Assembly (NCBI GenBank): GCA_963556255.1
Contig: OY744613.1
Coordinates: 36,509,555-36,573,554, forward strand
Origin: Allolobophora icterica
Lineage: Eukaryota > Annelida > Clitellata > Crassiclitellata > Lumbricidae
Length of the DNA stretch: 64,000 nucleotides
Direction of reading: 5' to 3'
Under the pieces are notes generated by a model. That model did not search any database and was not told the origin of the DNA. It saw only the letters and a list, made by a program, of their open reading frames with translations. Positions 44,300-56,204 of this stretch are shown here, piece after piece. Numbering within the stretch: position 1 is the stretch's first letter; every line of letters starts with the position of its first letter. Position numbers and translations under genes: made by a program.

Positions 44300-44900
44300 A
44301 GTAGAATGAAGCAGTACCAGTGACTAACAGTCAAGGTCACTCACAATAATCCACAACAGTTGTTCTCCACTGAGAAGAAAATACCTGGCTACAGGCAGCA
44401 ATGCAGCATACATGTCTGTATATATCAGACTTGACTGCACATCAGGACGGATGGGTATGATGCAGTCACGTAGGCCAATGCGACATATGAACAAAATATT
44501 TCCTAAATGTACAAAATCCCATGCTGAAATGACAAATAAGTCCAGTATGCAAACCTAGTACCAGTAAATTTCAACATATTCAAACTTACCGAGCAAATTC
44601 TGCATTTAGACAAAATAATTCATCAAAATGACACATAAGTCGATCAACAGCCGACATGGCTGGTGACATGTGCAGAAAATGATTGCACACTGCAATCACG
44701 GAAAGAATACAGAACAGAATCCATAACAGCAAATTTAAAGAGAACAATCTTCTTCTGACCTTGATATAAAATTCTTTAAGCAGCCCTGCAAGTGCATTTG
44801 CTTCTTCCGGGATGAAGCCAGGAATTAAACCAACCTGCACAGCCAAAACAGCAGCACCATCTATGCCCAGACCCAGACTAGCCCCAGCTAGAACAGAACA
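44300..44900 (-). other. Unassigned exon-like segments inside a DLG intron
   Basis: Three minus-strand segments look like exons. (a) About 44889-44762 begins after tgttctgttctag and ends AAG|gtcaga, reading GAAVLAVQVGLIPGFIPEEA then NALAGLLKEFYIK. (b) About 44690-44595 ends GCTCG|gtaagt, reading AMSAVDRLMCHFDELFCLNA then EFA. (c) About 44510-44385 reads CRIGLRDCIIPIRPDVQSSL then IYTDMYAALLPVA. Splice phases do not join a to b or b to c directly. Segment a faintly resembles the receptor-binding domain of alpha-2-macroglobulin/CD109 proteins; I do not rely on that. Confidence 0.35.
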
Positions 44901-45440
44901 CACAGTATCATGTGTATTCACCACTCATTGTATTTCACTGTATGCAGGCAGCCATGAGTCTCAACCTCAGAATGGAGGAAGGCTTTGAGCCCACTGATTT
45001 TATGTAGGCAGAAATCATGCACCAAGAGTGATGGTTCCGACGTCAGCAATATCAGATACAATTCCATCATCATTAAACACGTTCAACAATGAATGTCGCT
45101 GCAAAGTTCAAACATAGTACCATGACCAAAGACACGAACTTTAGCTCAATCGTCAAGATAGGCAGTGAAAGCAAAATTCATATGGATTTACCAGAACATA
45201 ACAAATCAGTGTGTTACCTAAATTCAGGTGGATTGTATACCTTTGATTGTCCTATGTCTATGGTATCTATCTTCTACAGCACTGGATCAAACAAGGAAGC
45301 ACCATCGTGAAGCGTCAAAGTTGCCAGCGCCTGTACAACCTTGAATGGCAAAACAACGGCTGTGTTTACAGCTGGCAAAACTATAACATAAATGGTCTAA
45401 AACACAAAAAGTAACTACTTTAACAAGTTTCTTGAATTAC

Positions 45441-45549
45441 CTAATGTAGAATGTTCGTTTCTGAGTCGTCTTCAGAGTACCAGTGTTCTGCTGTATATCC
45501 ATCACCTGCTCTTCAATAAGTTGGCGTTTGGTTTCAAAGCAAAAATAAT
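45441..45549 (-). CDS. DLG: DLG exon: PDZ3-SH3 linker
   Basis: Reads YFCFETKRQLIEEQVMDIQQ then NTGTLKTTQKRTFYI. It corresponds to the EYSRFE...REQ and SLR..QKR..Y stretch that precedes SH3 in DLG proteins. Donor ATTAG|gtaatt leaves AG, completed to Arg by the SH3 exon. Confidence 0.92.
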
Positions 45550-45824
45550 CTAAATAGGAACACAAAAGAATAACATCAGGTTCTCTTTTTCCCCTTGAAA
45601 CATCAGCAGGTCTTCATGCATTAATTCCTCTTTATGTACATAATTGCACCATTTTCTTTAGAAACACAGTAGAAACTGGGCATAACTAAAAAAATTACCA
45701 TAGTAAAAAACTATGATGTATATTTCTTTTTCCTTAAATGACTCTGTCAGCCTAGCATAATACACTTAATGAAACAAATGACTTAAGCATATGCAAACAT
45801 ACCTTATGCACAAACTCAGTTATA

Positions 45825-46030
45825 AGGGGAGGGGTAGAGTAATGGTAACACTCATGGCCAGGAGAGCATTAGGTTCGCGGTTTGATACCCGTAAACCCCC
45901 TTTAAAGCGACGCCTTGCATGTCTGCCAAATCGTGTGTTTAATTAAGATCTTGATTGTACTTTCATGCCTCAATGTAATCTTACTGCATCTGTCAGTTTG
46001 AAATAATAAGAAATATTATTATTATTATTA
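45825..46030 (+). mobile_element. tRNA-derived SINE, copy 2
   Basis: Same plan as 20780-20983: aatggtaacactcatggcca, B box ggttcgcggtttgatacccg, body gatcttgattgtac, tail tgtaatcttactgcatctgt and (ATT)n. The best matching pair in the window. Antisense to DLG. Confidence 0.82.
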
Positions 46031-46210
46031 CTATTATTTATAAACCTAATATTCTTATCACTGAAACATTAAAGTCTATAGGTAGCCATTGAGTGACTCA
46101 GTGTAGTTCCCAGCAACATTAGTAAATTTCCTGAACAGCTAGAAAGATGTTCACCAGAGGCTCTTGTGCGAACTTCAAATCCAACCACTGAGTTCTCATC
46201 CTGGCCTAAC

Positions 46211-46290
<80 letters not shown>

Positions 46291-46470
46291 CTATTATTTA
46301 TAAACCTAATATTCTTATCACTGAAACATTAAAGTCTATAGGTAGCCATTGAGTGACTCAGTGTAGTTCCCAGCAACATTAGTAAATTTCCTGAACAGCT
46401 AGAAAGATGTTCACCAGAGGCTCTTGTGCGAACTTCAAATCCAACCACTGAGTTCTCATCCTGGCCTAAC

Positions 46471-46522
<52 letters not shown>
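46021..46522. repeat. Perfect 260-bp tandem duplication with (TAA)n/(ATT)n
   Basis: The block starting ctattatttataaacctaat at 46031 recurs at 46291 without a visible mismatch over more than 190 bp, including ccactgagttctcatcctgg. Each copy ends in an (AAT)n tract. Such identity means a very recent event or an assembly duplication at the microsatellite. Confidence 0.95.
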
Positions 46523-46523
<1 letters not shown>

Positions 46524-46900
46524 TCTAAGTCCCCGAGGGATCATATGTACCTTGGGGCAAAAAAAAAAAAAAAATAATAATAATAATTATAATAATAATT
46601 ATAATAATAATAATAATAAGACAATTTGTACAGCGCTGTAGCACAGCTGAAGCCGAATGTTCCAAAGTCAATGACAGTCATATGATTGTTTAAAATATAG
46701 GTCTTGAGCTGTGATTTAAATGTACAAAGTTAGCGAGACGGCAACAAGATGAAACGCTAACGAAAAGCACAGATAAAACAAAACTCTGCAGCAAGAAACA
46801 ATGAAAATAAATCACAAACTCAAAATATTCGACTGTCTGCAGCCACACGTTGGCACAAGTTAACTAATCTGAGGAACAATGTCATCCAAGAAATCTGTCT
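46523..46900. repeat. Poly(A)/AAT junction between two retroposon ends
   Basis: Plus-strand ggatcatatgtaccttgggg ends in a 16-A run (46559-46576 region), looking like a poly(A) retroposon end. From about 46618 the phrase caatttgtacagcgctgtag on the other strand resembles a LINE 3' terminus. No protein motif. Confidence 0.4.
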
Positions 46901-47284
46901 GTGAGAAACTGAACAGCCTACATAAAACAACATCAGTGTTCCTCAACCATAATTATGTCTGTTTCTGTGTCAATATCTAAAAACTCAGATTCACCCTTTC
47001 AACGTCACACCATTCTCGTTGTACCAATTTTCTTAATGAATCTGCAAATTTCACATTTTCAGTCAAATGTAATCTGCAATTTAATCAACCATTGGAGATT
47101 ACGCTAAAGCATAAACATGAAATCTGTTTTAAATTTTATTTAGAAAAAATTATGTTATTTAGTTAAATGCAGATTCTACATATTTCCAGGTCGAGCAGCT
47201 TCACAAGCCCAACTGCTTGTAAATTTATTTATCACAGTTCTGTAACATGTTTTCCTATATAGTTGTTGACAGTTGATAAAATAT

Positions 47285-47392
47285 ATAAAAGAAAACGTCT
47301 TGACAAAAGCCATAAACAGAATTGTAGTGAACATAATTTTACGTTTTCTTGACAAAAGCCATAAACAGAATTGTAGTGAACATAATTTCCTA
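47285..47392. repeat. Tandem duplication of ~52 bp
   Basis: cttgacaaaagccataaaca then gaattgtagtgaacataatt occurs twice in a row with one or two changes. Intronic, no coding content. Confidence 0.85.
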
Positions 47393-48245
47393 CAGTAGTC
47401 ACCACTGCAGTTAGTGTAATAGTGTAACAGTGCTCATAATTTTTTTCTTTTGATAGAAAATTGTTACAAAATAATTTGTTTCCTCGATAATCAGAGCGTG
47501 CAAGTTTGGTATGCACAGCTGGAAGGCTGGGCGGACAGCCTCATGTGCTTAAATAGTCTTCAACCAACCTTCACTATAGGTTGGCTAGTGCTATGCCAGA
47601 TCCAACCCTATCACTAGAAAACTCCAGCAAATCCCTGGTCTCTCCTTGTCATCAACCATGTTTCTTTCTAAGGTTGACAAGTCATTACCATAGCTACAGA
47701 AAATTCTTTAAACTCTTCTTCCCAGTCAGAATTATCAACATCAAATGCAAAATCCTTCAACTGCTCAACAGGGCTTTGTGCGAACTCTGCAGATGAAAGA
47801 TCAGAAATATTCTTTACCTTTCAGTTTAAATTACATTCAAATAAATTTCATATGGATATGTGCAATCAAAACAACAACTGTAGCTTAATGATAATATTAT
47901 TATTTATTACTGATTTACCTAATTTATTATGCTCTCATTTACATAGAAAGGATGTAATCATAGGATTTAATTTAAAACAAATTTACACGTTAGCCCTAAC
48001 TCCCTAACTCCAATGGTTGTGTAGATATTTCAATTATGTAAAACACTGAATTTTATATCCAAAAAATGTGGCTGTGAAGAAAACAGTGGCTTAAGATGTG
48101 TCCCTTAAAGGGTTAACAAAATGCAATGCATGAATAGCATGGCATGATAAAAAGGGCTTTTAAGCCTAACTCTGAAAGTTACTATTTGTTACACCATTTG
48201 TTACATCGTTACTTATCCACTAATTTTAAAACACTGACGCACATT

Positions 48246-48295
48246 AGAAATTGTTAACAGTAGTGGATTAATATCCACTACTGTTTACAATTTCT
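48246..48295. repeat. Hairpin: 23-bp arms, 4-nt loop, one mismatch
   Basis: agaaattgttaacagtagtg continues to gat, loop taat, then the reverse complement with one mismatch. It ends 114 bp downstream (minus sense) of the PDZ3 second-half exon, within the intron. Similar in style to the 39953 palindrome. Confidence 0.85.
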
Positions 48296-48408
48296 GTACA
48301 ACTGCCAAACGCTCGGAGATTCAGCCTTTATAGAGTAAAGTAACGATTGCGATTCAATCACAAGTGCACCTCTTCGACATGTCTGGGTCCATATCTCAAC
48401 TGACTGAC

Positions 48409-48511
48409 CTTCAGGTCGATATTGGCAGATGATCTCAACTAATTCTCCACTTTGCTTTAGAACAGCCACTGCCTCAGAATGACTGGCATGCTGAAGATCA
48501 CGGCCATTCAC
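48409..48511 (-). CDS. DLG: DLG exon: PDZ3, second half
   Basis: Reads VNGRDLQHASHSEAVAVLKQ then SGELVEIICQYRPE. The His in ASHSEAV is the first residue of helix alpha-B, which selects Ser/Thr at position -2 of class I ligands, so ligand class is predicted to be retained. Acceptor ttctgcag, donor GAAG|gtcagt. The leftover G joins AT of the next exon to make Asp (QYRPEDY). Confidence 0.94.
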
Positions 48512-49831
48512 CTGCAGAAACAAATGAAAACAGAAGTTACACTCCAAAGGAATTAGCCAAATTAAAACATCAGATTCGTACAGGATTCATAAAGAAGAAG
48601 GTCAATCTATCAGCTCTAGTCAGATTGTGTTTAAGTCCGTCATTCTTGGGCTTTTATGAAGAACAGAAACACCAATCAGTGCATGCTTCGTATTCAGTTC
48701 TCATTTCATGCCTATAGTACAAACTATGATAATAGCTATATTGTCACCATTAAATATGACAATGACTATAGGGTCATTACAACTCAATTCAACCAATCCT
48801 CCCACCCGACCATCTCCGAATTGGCTGAAATTTTAACATGTTGCAAGATGTATTAAATGAAAAGCCCAACATTTTTATGCATTATTTAAAATACTTTCCA
48901 GGATATCACTGATTCTGTGACCCCACCCTCTGAAGGCATTTCTCAAAACTTCGTGTTGTTTACGAACATGGTGGACATACCTATTGCAGACTCAATTTGA
49001 TATAGCGCCAGTGAATAACCTGGTCTCCCTGACGTGGCTTTTGTGTGGCGCTGAGAAGTTTCGGACATTTACATTACATAAATTAATGTCCAATTTTTCA
49101 GAATCTATATTTCTAGAGCTGGTAAACCAAAGTAGATGATTTTATTTTCACTTATGCTGTTTCTTGTATTGATTACAAAAACATAATTATTATAATTGTG
49201 TGTCCTATAATTCCAGCTGGCAGCTGTATTCAATGGCAAAGGTGCCTTCATATTCAGTTTATATGAAAATATCTGCTATACGTACCAGGCACAATACATT
49301 CAATTTTTATATGTATGTTGTCTCCCCTACTGGCAATTACTTGGCAAAGTTTAACTTGATTACTTATTCACATCTGCTATATACATATAGGCTGTCAAAG
49401 TAGACCAAATCTGAAAAGAGGGTCAAAAAGAAAAAAACATTCCCAAAAAAATTAAAAAAAGTAAAAAATACAATAATCTAATTACTTCTACAAAAAAGAA
49501 TGTCTCTAGAAACTGTATTTTAATATAACAACCACAACTCACAGTTGCATGCAAACTGATCACTAGTACATGACAAAGCACAAATTATGAACAAAACTGA
49601 TTTTCAAAACTACACTGCAAATAAGTTCAACATTTATTGGGCATGTTAAAAACACAGATGTACCAGTCAATACAAAACAAATTTCCCCAAGATATAATAA
49701 AAATCAAAAGGATAAAAATGGTGACTTCTTCTCATCCACATCCACCAAGAACAATTTATGATAAAAAGTTAAAGCCATCCACTCCTATCCTGATCACTTG
49801 CAAACACTGAAAACAAATGATTAAAGCTTAC

Positions 49832-49988
49832 AAATAGCAACTGGTCACCACGTCTGATCTCACCACTAAGATCGGCTGCACCACCAGCCAACAGAAACGA
49901 CACAAATATTCCTTCATTGTCTTCACCACCAATTATATTGAAACCAAGTCCAGAAGAACCTTTCTTCAGAATAACTTTACGTGGCACT
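49832..49988 (-). CDS. DLG: DLG exon: PDZ3, first half
   Basis: Reads [20 protein letters not shown] then [20 protein letters not shown] then [12 protein letters not shown]. The carboxylate-binding loop GLGF is present. Acceptor is aactgaacag and donor is TTT|gtaagc (phase 0). This is among the most conserved segments of the gene and fixes the identity as DLG PDZ3 rather than another PDZ protein. Confidence 0.95.
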
Positions 49989-50249
49989 CTGTTCAGTTAA
50001 AACATCAGAAGCAACTAAAAATTCAGAATTAATAAATGTTAAAACAAAATTCAAACTCAAAGCCAATGTAAATCTCAAAGCCAATGTTAATCAATCAGTC
50101 TTACAACGAATCATCCCATAAGAACTGATCCAATGATATAATTCAACAGCAGAGAAATTTGTTGTTAAAGGTTTAATTCTATGGTCAGGAACTCTCCGAC
50201 AACTTATTTCCTCTGTTGTGTCTTCAATGTCATATGAATCTTGACTAGA

Positions 50250-50251
<2 letters not shown>

Positions 50252-50281
<30 letters not shown>
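50252..50281. repeat. (TA)n microsatellite
   Basis: Fifteen TA units in the intron upstream of PDZ3. A shorter (TA)n is at 33246-33262. Confidence 0.95.
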
Positions 50282-50282
<1 letters not shown>

Positions 50283-50639
50283 TAATTTCTGTGCCATTTC
50301 TTGTATTGTCGTTCAACATTCTTTTTTGTGTGTTGGGTCCCTTCCTGCATCTCAGAAGTGGGCAATTATTTTCCCTACACTAAATTTTGATGACGTGACC
50401 AAGTATTATTATCATCCAATTTCTCACCTATCTTTTTTTATCAAAGATGAATCATTAGATTTCATCACATTTCGGTGTGACTGTGCATGCGTTACAAATT
50501 TAATTAATAACAATAATAGTAATAAGAGTAGTGGATGTCTGGAACCTAAGACAGAGAAAAGCTTAGTATATTGTTGGAAAGATAATAACGTATAGATTCT
50601 GAAAATATAAGCTTTGCCATACTACATTATTATGTCAGT

Positions 50640-51835
50640 GCCGCGTTCGACACTGTCGATCACGACATTCTTCTTGGACGGCTTTCTATCTCATTTGGTC
50701 TTTCTGGTGGTTTTCTTGGTTGGCTTAGCTCCTTCCTGCGAGACCGTTCCTTCTCTGTAGTCTATGGGGCCACTAGGTCTGCATGAGTTCCTGCCCCGTA
50801 TGGCTTGCCCCAGGGTTCCGTCCTGGGTCCACTCTTATACATAATTTATACTGCTGACCTTGGTCCCCTCCTGGCGGCAAGTGCAGTCCTGAGTCAGTCG
50901 TACGCGGATGACTTGCAGGCCTATCTGCACTGTCCTGCCTCAGCAGCCATAACCGCGGTCCGTACCATGAGCCGCGCTATCAAGGTCCTGGAGGACTGGA
51001 TGTCTTCCAACCGTTTGTGTCTGAATCCTGCTAAGACCCAGCTAATCTGGTTCGGCACACGCCAGCAGCTTGCCAAGATTGACTTGGAGGCTCTGGCCCT
51101 GGAGTTTCCATTGCTCACTTTCTCATCTTCGGTCCGAGACCTTGGTGTCATACTGGACCAAGAGCTGACCTTTACGCAACACATAAACCTGCTTTGCCGT
51201 AACTGCTACTATCAGCTGCGCCAGCTTAGAGTAGTCTCTCGCTCTCTAACCTCCACTGCTGCTTCCACGCTTGTCCACTCATTTGTTGTATCTCGCCTTG
51301 ACTATTGCAGTACTCTCTACCTTGGTCTCCCAGCGGCTCGGATTGGGTGCTTGGACCGGGTGTTGCGCGCAGCGGCGTGCCTTATTGGTCGCATCCCGAG
51401 ATTTGGCCATGTCACCGAGTACATGCGGGATGTTTGCATTGGCTTCCTATCCCGCAGCGTATTGCCTATCGGGTCTCTGCCCTAGTGTGGCGCTGCCTTG
51501 TGGGTGAGGCCCCTGTGTATTTGCGAGAGCATTGCCGCTCCACCCTGAACATCCAGCGCCGTGGTTCCCTGCGCTCTTCTAAGCAGGCTGAGCTTCTAGT
51601 TCCCCGCTCACGGACCGCCCTTAGGCAGCGCCGTGATTTTTCCATCGCTGGCCCTGCAATCTGGAATGGGCTCCCTGTAGCGCTTCGCTTGGTCCCAAGC
51701 ACCCATTCCGCCACATTTTATTCAAATCTCAAGACCGTGCTCTTCAGCCGGGGTTGGGTCGGGAGTGCTTCTGAGTAGATAGCCTTGAAGAGGCGCTATA
51801 TAAATTCTCCATATGAATTATTATGCTAGCAAGCA
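50640..51835 (+). mobile_element. L2/CR1-like LINE, longest 3' copy
   Basis: Frame 50805-51485 has LPQGSVLGPLLYIIYTADLG, then YADDLQAYLHCP, then SSNRLCLNPAKTQLIWFGTR, then FVVSRLDYCSTLYLGLPAAR, then RVLRAAACLIGRIPRFGHV. A +1 shift near 51440 leads to 51305-51778 with WLPIPQRIAYRVSALVWRC, then LVPRSRTALRQRRDFSIAGP, then AIWNGLP. Upstream AFDTVDHDILLGRL is at 50650. The 3' end is GAGGCGCTATATAAAT at 51791. Antisense to DLG, in the intron 49989-57355. Confidence 0.87.
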
Positions 51836-53239
51836 ATGCTTAACTGCAGACACATAAAAAAGATTTACTTCTTTTCTGTACCTTCTGCTGACTTGCTGAT
51901 TGGCATTGATGGCAATCAGCTGATAGTGAATGGACAGAATAGACAGTTTTTGAAGTTACAGCAGGATTCGAGAATGGATCCCAGACAAGAAACTCACTAT
52001 GTGAGAGAAGTGATCTGATGAAAGACATGAACAGTTTGCCAAGTGAGTTGAAGCAGCCAATGTAGCAAGACAGTCAGTTAGACATGACACAGCATAAGTG
52101 AATGATGACATATTTTGTCTGTAACATAACATATCTTCATAAATATGGCAACACCAGAACATAATGCCATATGCCACCAAAAGTTTCTACACACTCGATC
52201 ACACATATGCCACCATTTGGACTTCTGTCATGATTCTGCCATATCTTGTGAGCATTCCTCGACATCTGCTACAGTCCTTGAAAAAACTTTTCATTCCATG
52301 TCATTGTTATCATTGTGAAGTGCAGACAAAATTAAACTAAATTCAGTGGTTTCGAAACAACAGGGAGGGAAGCTGTCAGCTGATGTTATGGATGATGAAA
52401 CCAGCGTTAACTTTTTCACTCATCAGTGGCAGAACAAAGATGCTTGGAGTTCAGGAAAAGTTGCAGATGATGCAGTCCTAGAACTTGGCAGTGTGAATCA
52501 CTTTTTCTAGAAATGTGTATTGTCACTAAATCATCTAACGCATGCAAAATGCTGGAGCATGTACTCTGCTAGAGTCAGGTGTCAGACAAAATCTGCTGGG
52601 GATGGTCTGTCGACATCACATGGTTGAGGTGCTGTGGGAGACGTCAGTTTAGGACCATCATCTGGACCAGAGATCCTTATGTTTAAGAGATTCCATAACA
52701 ACTGGTCTCAAAGGAACTGTAAGCCAATGGACAACAGGCTCCTTTGATAACAGTGAATGACAGACTAACTCTTTCTCTTCCTTTAAAACTCACTATTTCT
52801 CATTGTTTCAACACGTCTGGATATCTTACAGAGCTTCTACAACTGGTGACTGACTAACCATGCCTCAGATTTGCATTTCTTTGTGACCACGTGCTGTCAA
52901 AATTTTTATAATATAATAATAATTGATCAAGATAAACAAAAATATTGCAGAAATCGCTTCATCAGTGTGGCAGAACAAACCATTTTGCAAATTGCAGTCA
53001 ATATCCCTTAATCTCTCTGCTGAAACCAAGCCAGAAAATTCTCCAATCAAGATGGTAAAGACCTTGTGAAGAACCTGATTTGTGTGAGCAAGTGTTCTGA
53101 ATGTGGAGTAGCTCTGATACAGATGTCCAATGCTATCGTCACAAAATAAAAATCACAGAAACAGAATCTGCTGCAAGTCACAGAAGGGAAAGACACAGAA
53201 GAGAGTTCAACAAAGTGCTGCAACCATGACAGTGTAATA
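51836..53239. other. DLG intron, nothing recognised
   Basis: No transposon motif or exon with the expected PDZ2/PDZ1 signature is visible on the minus strand. Short frames on both strands are unremarkable. Confidence 0.45.
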
Positions 53240-53690
53240 CAGGTGTGTCAAAAAGCAGGGCCTGCCAATGATGTTTTTCTGGCTTGCAAAGCCTTGCTTA
53301 AAGACTACACAATTTGAGATAAAAAGTTCAAATTTGTCATTTTTCACTGCGTACAAATCGAAAAAAAATTGTTGTGCTAGCAAAAGGCCAGTCAATACTA
53401 ACTCTTCACTAAGTTATAGAGGTTTATGATTAATGATGTCACTTTATTACTTTTGCTCATGTGCACATCTCTGTGTTCGTGACTGATAATGAAGATCAAA
53501 TTAAGACTATATAAACCTAGTTTCACTGTTTGCAGGCTTTAAAATGCACCATTTAAGATTTAGTTTTGCAAAAATTTCTGGGGATGGGCTCACCGAGCCC
53601 CTCCTAGACCCATACTCTATCGGTACCTTGACCAGCTGGAAAATACTGCCACTGGCCCATCATTAACAAAGTTTTGACACTCCTGTCCTG
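53240..53690. mobile_element. hAT element K (non-autonomous)
   Basis: Left end CAGGTGTGTCAAAA and right end TTTTGACACTCCTGTCCTG are inverted repeats with five extra bases on the right. The 8-bp duplication gtgtaata is perfect (53232-53239 and 53691-53698). It resembles the widespread CAGGGGTGTCAAA-type hAT MITEs. Intronic. Confidence 0.85.
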
Positions 53691-53871
53691 GTGTAATATT
53701 AACACTTTAACAATAGCTGCATTGATTTCCCAGTCACTTTTAGTACATGCTCATCATTAAAGTGTTAAATAATTTCTATGTTTTTATTCTTGTTTGTGGG
53801 ACATTGCTCTTTTCGAGAAAGTTTCATGTTTTAACATTTCTACTTCCTAATACCATGAAATGTAGCAAAAT

Positions 53872-53990
53872 GGGCGGCACCTTGCATGGCTGCCAAACCG
53901 TGTGTTTAGTCAAGACTTGATTGTACTGTCATGTTTCGGTGTGGTCTTGCTGCATTTGTCAGTTTGAGTTAAAAAAGAAGATTATTATTA
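53872..53990 (+). mobile_element. tRNA-derived SINE, 5'-truncated copy
   Basis: Lacks the tRNA head but keeps gcatggctgccaaaccgtgt, then gacttgattgtactgtcatg, then tgcatttgtcagtttgagtt and an ATT tail. Confidence 0.75.
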
Positions 53991-54249
53991 TGTAACACGC
54001 ATTGAGTATTTAGTATTTTTTTACAACAATAGCAAACCTGACCTCATCAGTTCAGCAAACAGTTCATAAAACTTTGTCTAATATGAGTAAATGGAAGAAA
54101 CATTTAGAAATTCAAGGATCTTGATGGACGTTCAAATCTTTTGGAAATTTTCTGAAATTTTGCCTGTCATTAGCGGGCCAAAAGCAATCTTTCTGGATAC
54201 TGAGACTTAACATTTTCCAAACACAGACACTTTGTACGAAGCCCTAATT

Positions 54250-54350
54250 GCACTCGTAATCTTAATCATAAACTCAAAATTTCTACAGCATCTGTTGAAA
54301 GCTAAGCACAGGGCACCAGCTTATTCATGAGCCATAACATACATACATAA
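54250..54350 (+). repeat. Decayed CTAAAGCGCC-type repeat
   Basis: cgtaatcttaatcataaact and cagggcaccagcttattcat correspond to the core found at 13630-13760 and 24440-24530. Diverged. Confidence 0.5.
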
Positions 54351-54820
54351 CTACATACAAACATACATACAGTATGCTTTCTATGGAGCTCCCAGTCATT
54401 ATGCTAACTGTGTGAGCACTTTCACTGGTTGTCATTTTATTCCACACAGTTGATGCAAAAAAACAAGGACCAAGAACTCTGAATACATTATCAAACATCG
54501 ACTCGGGATTAGAATCCTTTGATCAGCTTTAAAATCATACCACAGAGATTTCCTAACCATCAAATCCTAACATTGAAACTAAAGAATTGACTGGAAATAA
54601 AATCCAACAAAAAGCAAATAAAATATAAACATCATAAAACAACTAAGTAAATAAACCTAAATAAACGTAGCAGGCAACAAACAAATCCCCATTAATCATT
54701 TTCTTCAGAGTAGACAAAAATTTTATAAGATATTAGCATCAATGAAAAACTATGATATTTTTCAATAAATTGTTCTCATAAGTGCAACATCAGATGTTGA
54801 TCAGATTTACCTGTTACAGT

Positions 54821-55586
54821 TAGGGCATAGCCGGGTGCCGTTTTTCAACCGGGTACCGGGTCCGGGTAGTTTGAATAAAAATCTGCCGGGTCCGGGTACC
54901 GGGTCCGGGTACCGGGTCCGGGTATTAAAACTAACAGTAATCTCAAATCTCTAATCCGAACACAATGTCACGAAAAAATACCAAACACAATGTCGCGAAA
55001 AAATAACTCCACTCTACCCTCTACCAATCAACTTCAGAACATTTTAATAAACAAGGAAAACAACTGCAATGATCGAAAAGGGTGGGAGAGAGGGACTAGA
55101 TGGCGTTCTCAATTATCAAAGAGAATTGTCCGCATATAGATGAAAGGAGGAGGGGAGAGGAACTTGCTGGAGCTCTCTATAATCAAAGGAAATTGTCAGT
55201 GCATAGGCGAAAGGAGGAGGGGAGAGGGACTTAATGGAGTTATCAACATCAAAGGGAATTGTGGTGTCTAGGCGAAAGTAGGAGGGGAGAGGGACTTGAT
55301 GAAGTTCTCAACATCAAAGGAAATCGTCGGGGCATAGGCGAAATGAGGAGGGGAGAGGGGCTTGCTGGGACTCTCAATAATCAAAAGAAAACGCCGGCAG
55401 ATCATGGATAGCCAAAGGCCGTCGCCAAGGCAACTTACTGTTCCTGATGTCATTACATTATGTTACTGTTAGTTGACATTTACCCACCCGGACCCGGATG
55501 ACCTTTCAGCTCCGGGTCCGGGTGTCTTCCGGGTGTTCAATACCCGGAATTTCCGGGTATCCGGGTCAGTACCCGGCTATGCCCTA
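54821..55586. mobile_element. hAT element G with CCGGGTACCGGGT subterminal repeats
   Basis: Ends TAGGGCATAGCCGGGT and ACCCGGCTATGCCCTA are inverted repeats. Flanks gttacagt (54813-54820) and gttacagc (55587-55594) match 7 of 8. Terminal regions contain repeated CCGGGTMCCGGG motifs; the centre is a minisatellite (55080-55385). Non-coding. Intronic. Confidence 0.88.
55080..55385. repeat. ~63-bp minisatellite inside hAT G
   Basis: About five units share ggcgaaaggaggaggggaga, then gggacttgatggagttctca, then atcaaaggaaattgt. Units differ by a few bases. Typical internal expansion in a non-autonomous element. Confidence 0.85.
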
Positions 55587-55825
55587 GTTACAGCACAATT
55601 GTTATCATGATTTACAGCACTTGTAACATGTACAGTCCTATACACAACCTGTAACTTCCTTTCCAATCTGCAAATACCTTTCAGTGAAACTGCACTGTTA
55701 CAACCACATACTCAGCTCCATGGGTAAATGAAAAGTAAAGTCTGCTCTCATTTTCTATCTGCTATTTCTGGCACCGCTGATCATAAAATACTCCTTCACT
55801 GCCGCAGGACCGTTTCTCATGCATC

Positions 55826-56015
55826 TTTTTCAGCTACTAAAAATTTATTTATTTATTTTAATAATAAAAACAATAATTTAGTTATTTTAATTTAATTTTA
55901 GTGTTGTGAACTGTTTTCAGTGTTTATTGAGACCATTCCCAAACCCCAATCCCATTTTTCTAGGGATTTTAGCCCTTCCATAATTGTTCAGTTCCTTTTT
56001 TCTAGAAAAACCACT
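55826..56015. mobile_element. MITE, diverged copy of the 62997-63261 element
   Basis: cagctactaaaaatttattt, then taataataaaaacaataatt, then agttattttaatttaatttt, then gggattttagcccttccata are shared with 63050-63210. Ends are decayed (tttttcagct...agaaaaaccactgg) and no target duplication is clear. Confidence 0.65.
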
Positions 56016-56204
56016 GGTTTTAACATCCGCAATCATTCCACCATTATAGCCTATCGTTTCATCATCCTAAATGAAAAATACAGATGTACTTTTACAGAAT
56101 GGGTGTACTGGTAGCTTTATATTGCGTTAAAACGACAACATTCTTACTTAGAACAGGTTTACTAACAGAACAGACCATTTGAAATGTTATTCAGCTCAGA
56201 AAGG

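Noticed and set aside
44762..44889. Alpha-2-macroglobulin/CD109 receptor-binding domain exon
   Set aside because: The resemblance (AVQVGLIPGFIPEE) is short, neighbouring exon-like segments do not continue that domain and phases do not chain; reported as unassigned instead.
45089..45310. 73-codon plus-strand ORF between DLG exons
   Set aside because: No recognisable domain, no splice context, and length compatible with chance.
46164..46352. Poly-Asn protein
   Set aside because: Translation of (AAT)n in the tandem duplication.
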